A stretch of 64,000 nt of DNA from Peromyscus leucopus (taxonomy: Eukaryota; Chordata; Mammalia; Rodentia; Cricetidae). Under the pieces are notes generated by a model. That model saw nothing but the letters and a program-made list of their open reading frames with translations, was not told the DNA's origin and ran no database searches. Where the stretch lies: contig NC_051072.1 in the NCBI RefSeq assembly GCF_004664715.2, forward strand, positions 40,481,142 through 40,545,141. The letters are read 5' to 3'. The position numbers and the translations under genes were made by a program. Positions 59,251-64,000 of this stretch are shown here, piece by piece (the stretch's first letter is position 1; every line of letters begins with the position of its first letter).

Positions 59251-60129
59251 CTTTCTGAGAATGAATGCCAATCAGCTGGGGATCATCCCCGCGCTAAACC
59301 AAAATACTGCGGAAATTGTCATCATAAGGGACTCTTGATGAATGCCAGGACAATCTGTGATGAGGAATACTTGCCGGCCCCGAGGGAGGTTGGGGGGGGG
59401 GGCGCGGCTGGAGGGTGAGAGGAAGGAGAAATGGGAAGCCCCCTCCAAAGGGGAGACCAGACCAACAAGATGCCCACCTCCACCCCACCCCACCCCATCC
59501 CCGGGAAGGCAAGCCAGATTTGGGCCAGCCCAATCCCTCTTCTTATAATTAAGAGATGAATTGTTGAAATTGAATTGGGGACGCAGGGGGCTTTTAGGGC
59601 AATGTATGCAACTTTTTTTTTTTTTTTTCATGGTTAGTAACCACAACTGGTGCAAGGAACAAAGTCTGACGAGCTCCTATCTGAAGGGGTCCTTCAATGA
59701 TTGTTGGATCGGAAGTGCTGAGCTGGATGCATGCAGGCCTGTGTGTGTGTACACCAGACATTTTTCTGTTTCTTTTTTAAAATGTATCTAGTCCTGTGTC
59801 TAGTTATAATCATAGTAAACATTGTAACGATTTCTAATCAAGCGTAATAGCAGGAAGGCAAAATGTAAGTCTGGAGGTTCCTGCTTCTATTGCAAAACCA
59901 AAATTTAGTATTGATCTTTCTAACAGACCACTCCCCCCACCCCATCCCTACCCAGTCCATCCCTGAGAGCTTGCCTTCCAGGCCCTACTGTCTCACTGGT
60001 GTGAGTGATGCTTGCACAGAGTTCCCAGCATGGAATCAGAATAGGAAGGGGCTCTCAGCAAGTAGGGACAGTGGGGGTAGAGAAAGCAAGACCAGTCAAG
60101 TAAGCCAGGCTTCCACCGCCTAACCCTAG
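59251..60129. other. Upstream flank of Elovl7
   Basis: GC content falls off after 59440. G-run at 59389-59402, T-run at 59612-59630, otherwise unique. No exon supported. Confidence 0.45.
59266..59275 (-). promoter_or_regulatory. CCAAT box (NF-Y type)
   Basis: GCCAATCAGC on the plus strand (CTGATTGGC on the minus) is a full NF-Y consensus. It sits about 220 bp upstream of the predicted Elovl7 start. NF-Y works in either orientation. Confidence 0.6.
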
Positions 60130-61220
60130 TGCATTGAAAATGAGCTTTCATTGAAAATCGAGTGGAATTCTGCACTAAAACTGTCTGGCCTTGCCTGAGC
60201 TGTTTGGGTTGGGAGATTTTTTTATTGACTGCTTCTATTTCCTTGAAGTTTATAAGTTTATTTACATTGTTTATCTGATCTTGATTTGACTTTGGTAAGT
60301 AGTATCTATCAACAAAGTTAATCATTTCTTTTAGATTTTCCCAGGTTTGTGGAGTACAGGTTTTTAAAGTATGACCTAATGATGCTTGGGATTTTCCTAG
60401 TTGCCTGTTAGGTCCCCTTTTGTTTCTGATTTTGTTAATTTGGATATTCTCTCTGCCTTTTAGTTAGTTAGGACAAGGGTTTGTCTATCTTTTGATTTTT
60501 TTTTTCAAAGAACCAACTCTTTGTGTCATTGATTCTTTGTATTGATCTCTTTGTTGCTATTTTATTGATTTCAACGCTCAGTTTGATTACTTCCTGCCAT
60601 CTACTCCTCTTAGGTATGCTTATTTCTTTTGGTTCTAGAGCCGTGGTTCTCAACATTCCTAATGCTGTGATCCTTTAATACAGTTCCTCATGTTGTGGTG
60701 AACCCCAACCATAAAATTACATTATTGCTACTTCATAACTGTCATTTTGCCACTGTTATGAACCATAATCTCAATATCTGATGTGTAGGATATCTACTAT
60801 ATGAGCCCTGTGAAAGTGGTCCTTTGACCCCCTCCCCCCCTCCGTAAGGGGTCGTGAGAGAGTTGTTCAGTTTCCATGAGTTTGCAGGCTTTCTGCTGTT
60901 CTGTTGTTGTTGATACCCAGCTTTAATCCATGGTGGTCTGATAGGATGTAAGGGGGTATTTTAATTTTCTTGTATCTGTTGAGACTTGCTTTGTGACTGA
61001 GTATGTGGTCAGTTTTGGAGAATGTTCCATGAGGTACTGAGAAAAAAAGGTATATTCTTTTGTATTTAGGTGAAATGTTCTATAGATATCTGTTAGGTCC
61101 ATTTGGTTTATAAGTTCTGTTAGCGCCAGTATGTCTCTGTTTAGTTTTTGGCTGGATGACCTATCTGTCGGTGAGAGTGGAGTATTGTAGTCTCCCACTA
61201 TCAGTGTGTGAGAGTTAATC
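60130..61220 (-). mobile_element. L1 ORF2, inverted 5' arm (broken)
   Basis: The minus strand encodes ORF2 pieces. The endonuclease-domain part is at 61200-60923 ([39 protein letters not shown]). The later ORF2 part is at 60640-60130 (EINKIATKRSIQRIND, SWFFEKKNQKIDKPL, KSNQDQINNVNKLI, KEIEAV). Several frameshifts and stops are present and a URR1 sits between the two parts, so it cannot be active. It is followed on its right by the L1 3' end in the opposite orientation, the hallmark of twin-priming. Confidence 0.85.
60640..60862 (-). mobile_element. URR1 DNA transposon within L1 sequence
   Basis: The left end reads GTGGTTCTCAAC (inverted terminal repeat), the interior 'cagttcctcatgttgtggtg', and the right end stops near 'aaggggtcgtga' without the matching terminal repeat, so one end is lost. 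About 80 ORF2 codons that should lie between the flanking L1 parts are missing. Confidence 0.8.
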
Positions 61221-62995
<1,775 letters not shown>

Positions 62996-63102
62996 TTTCA
63001 AAATGGGGTTTCAGTGTTTGACATAAAGCTTTGGGGACTCCCACTAAGTAGTCAATGGGAGGACAACTCCCAGCCCCTGAAAGTTCAAAGGAAGCTGAAG
63101 AT
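62996..63102. other. Upstream flank, no recognised element
   Basis: Short unique stretch between L1 and an ID-like SINE. Confidence 0.4.
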
Positions 63103-63190
63103 TTCCCGTGGTAGAGATGTCACTCCGTGGTAGGGGACTTGCCTAGCAGGCACAAGGACCTGAGTTCAGTGCTGGACATTAGTCAATAAA
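63103..63190 (+). repeat. ID-like SINE
   Basis: 'ccgtggtaggggacttgcct' and 'aaggacctgagttcagtgctgg', cut short. tRNA-derived, diverged. Confidence 0.55.
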
Positions 63191-63639
63191 CAAAGAAAAC
63201 CTTGTTTGAGCTTTTCTTTCACGTTACAAATAAGTTGGTTGGCTGATTTGAAAAATCCTTTGGAAATTGGAGACAATTGTTACGTGTTGGTCACTGTTTC
63301 TATCCGAATGAAATTTCAAACATGGAAGAGCTTAATTAGGTCCATTGATTTTTTTCTAGACAAATCCGATTGCTGTTACTCCACCCCCTCCTCCCCCAGG
63401 ATCTGAAGATTCCCCAGACAACAAAACAAACGAAAAATGTCCTCTGTTCTCAGGGACAGAACATTCATTCGAGCTGAAACTTACAATAAAGTGAATGCAT
63501 AACCAGGCCCCCCCCCCAAAAAAAAATACGTTGTGTTCAGGTTGTGTCAGGTACCATAAAGACGGGAAGAGCATGGGGACATGGGGTGGGGAGCTGCAAC
63601 GTTGAAGTGTTTCAGGAAGGCCTCCTCTGTGCTGTGCTG
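63191..63639. other. Upstream flank, no recognised element
   Basis: Contains C-run/A-run at 63508-63526. No exon supported. Confidence 0.4.
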
Positions 63640-63752
63640 TTTTTGAGACTCGCTATGAAGCAGGGGCTGGGAATGGAACTTCTGATACAGCCCAGGCTGT
63701 CCTCAAACTTACATTCCTCCTGCCTCCTGCTCCCCAGGGCTGAAATAACAGG
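63640..63752 (-). repeat. B1/B4-type SINE
   Basis: 'gatacagcccaggctgtcct', 'cctgcctcctgctcccc' and 'gggctgaaataacagg'. 63753-64000 is unrecognised. Confidence 0.65.
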
Positions 63753-64000
63753 TAGAAAGGAAGTATTGGGGTCAGGGTTTTTGAAGAGGCAAAGCTGTGC
63801 GTCTTTTCAGGTAATGGCATTCCAGCCAGTGGGAACAGCCGGGATGAGGGCATGAGCACATCTGGGAGTCCACAGTCCCCAGAAGACCGAGGAGGTCGGA
63901 GGAGCTGAACCAGGCTGGGGACAGCGACAACAGATACAACCCCAGCCTCAAGGAAGCAGTTTCTGGAAAGCGGCACCATCTGGCTGGCTTAGTTTTAAAA

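Noticed and set aside
58324..59418. 364-codon open frame across the CpG island, plus several long minus-strand frames there
   Set aside because: Pro/Arg/Ala/Gly-rich frames on both strands reflect the scarcity of stop codons in GC-rich DNA. The region is the Elovl7 promoter and no family resemblance is visible.

Overview
This is mammalian nuclear DNA from a rodent, most likely a cricetid (hamster, vole or deer-mouse group). It holds B1, B2/B3, ID and B4 SINEs, the rodent hAT element URR1, rodent L1 3' ends and class II LTRs. The youngest B1 copies carry a variant I associate with cricetids from memory (in the minus copies, 'gtagctttgcacctttcctgg'). There is no prokaryotic gene, operon, CRISPR array or defence system.

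The only protein-coding gene I can demonstrate is Elovl7, a very-long-chain fatty acid elongase, on the minus strand. Its promoter lies in a CpG island at about 58.27-59.25 kb. A non-coding first exon ends at a GTGAGT donor (58894). The start-codon exon is at 11243-11374 and the next coding exon at 2925-3114. Exons for the rest of the protein, including the catalytic histidine box, lie beyond the left edge. Intron 1 is about 47.5 kb and intron 2 about 8.1 kb. The phases agree across intron 2: exon 2 ends with one base of an Asp codon and exon 3 starts with the other two. Two things are unusual in exon 3. It lacks one base in a C run, so as written it is frameshifted, and its donor is GC rather than GT.

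Region by region: 1-3 kb is intron 3 with old SINEs, URR1 and MIR; 3.1-11.2 kb is intron 2 with nested LTR/B1, an old L1 and a solo LTR with a 6-bp duplication; 11.4-58.9 kb is intron 1, which is mostly repeats. Intron 1 holds three related LTRs (one followed by a tRNA-Lys-type primer-binding site), an LTR inserted into a B1, an ID element with a 16-bp duplication, several B1/B2 copies with intact target-site duplications, old L1, L2 and MIR remnants, and long microsatellites. From 59.3 to 64 kb is upstream of Elovl7. It holds an L1 with a twin-priming type inversion, a URR1 inside the inverted arm and a young B2 in the 3' UTR.

I found no clear candidate for an undescribed biological system. 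The items most worth checking are the Elovl7 frameshift and GC donor, the promoter motif set (CCAAT, GC boxes, SRE-like), a possible antisense plus-strand donor in the CpG island, the LTR that carries SINE-like modules, and the nested insertions. Family names for several LTRs are from memory and are marked uncertain.
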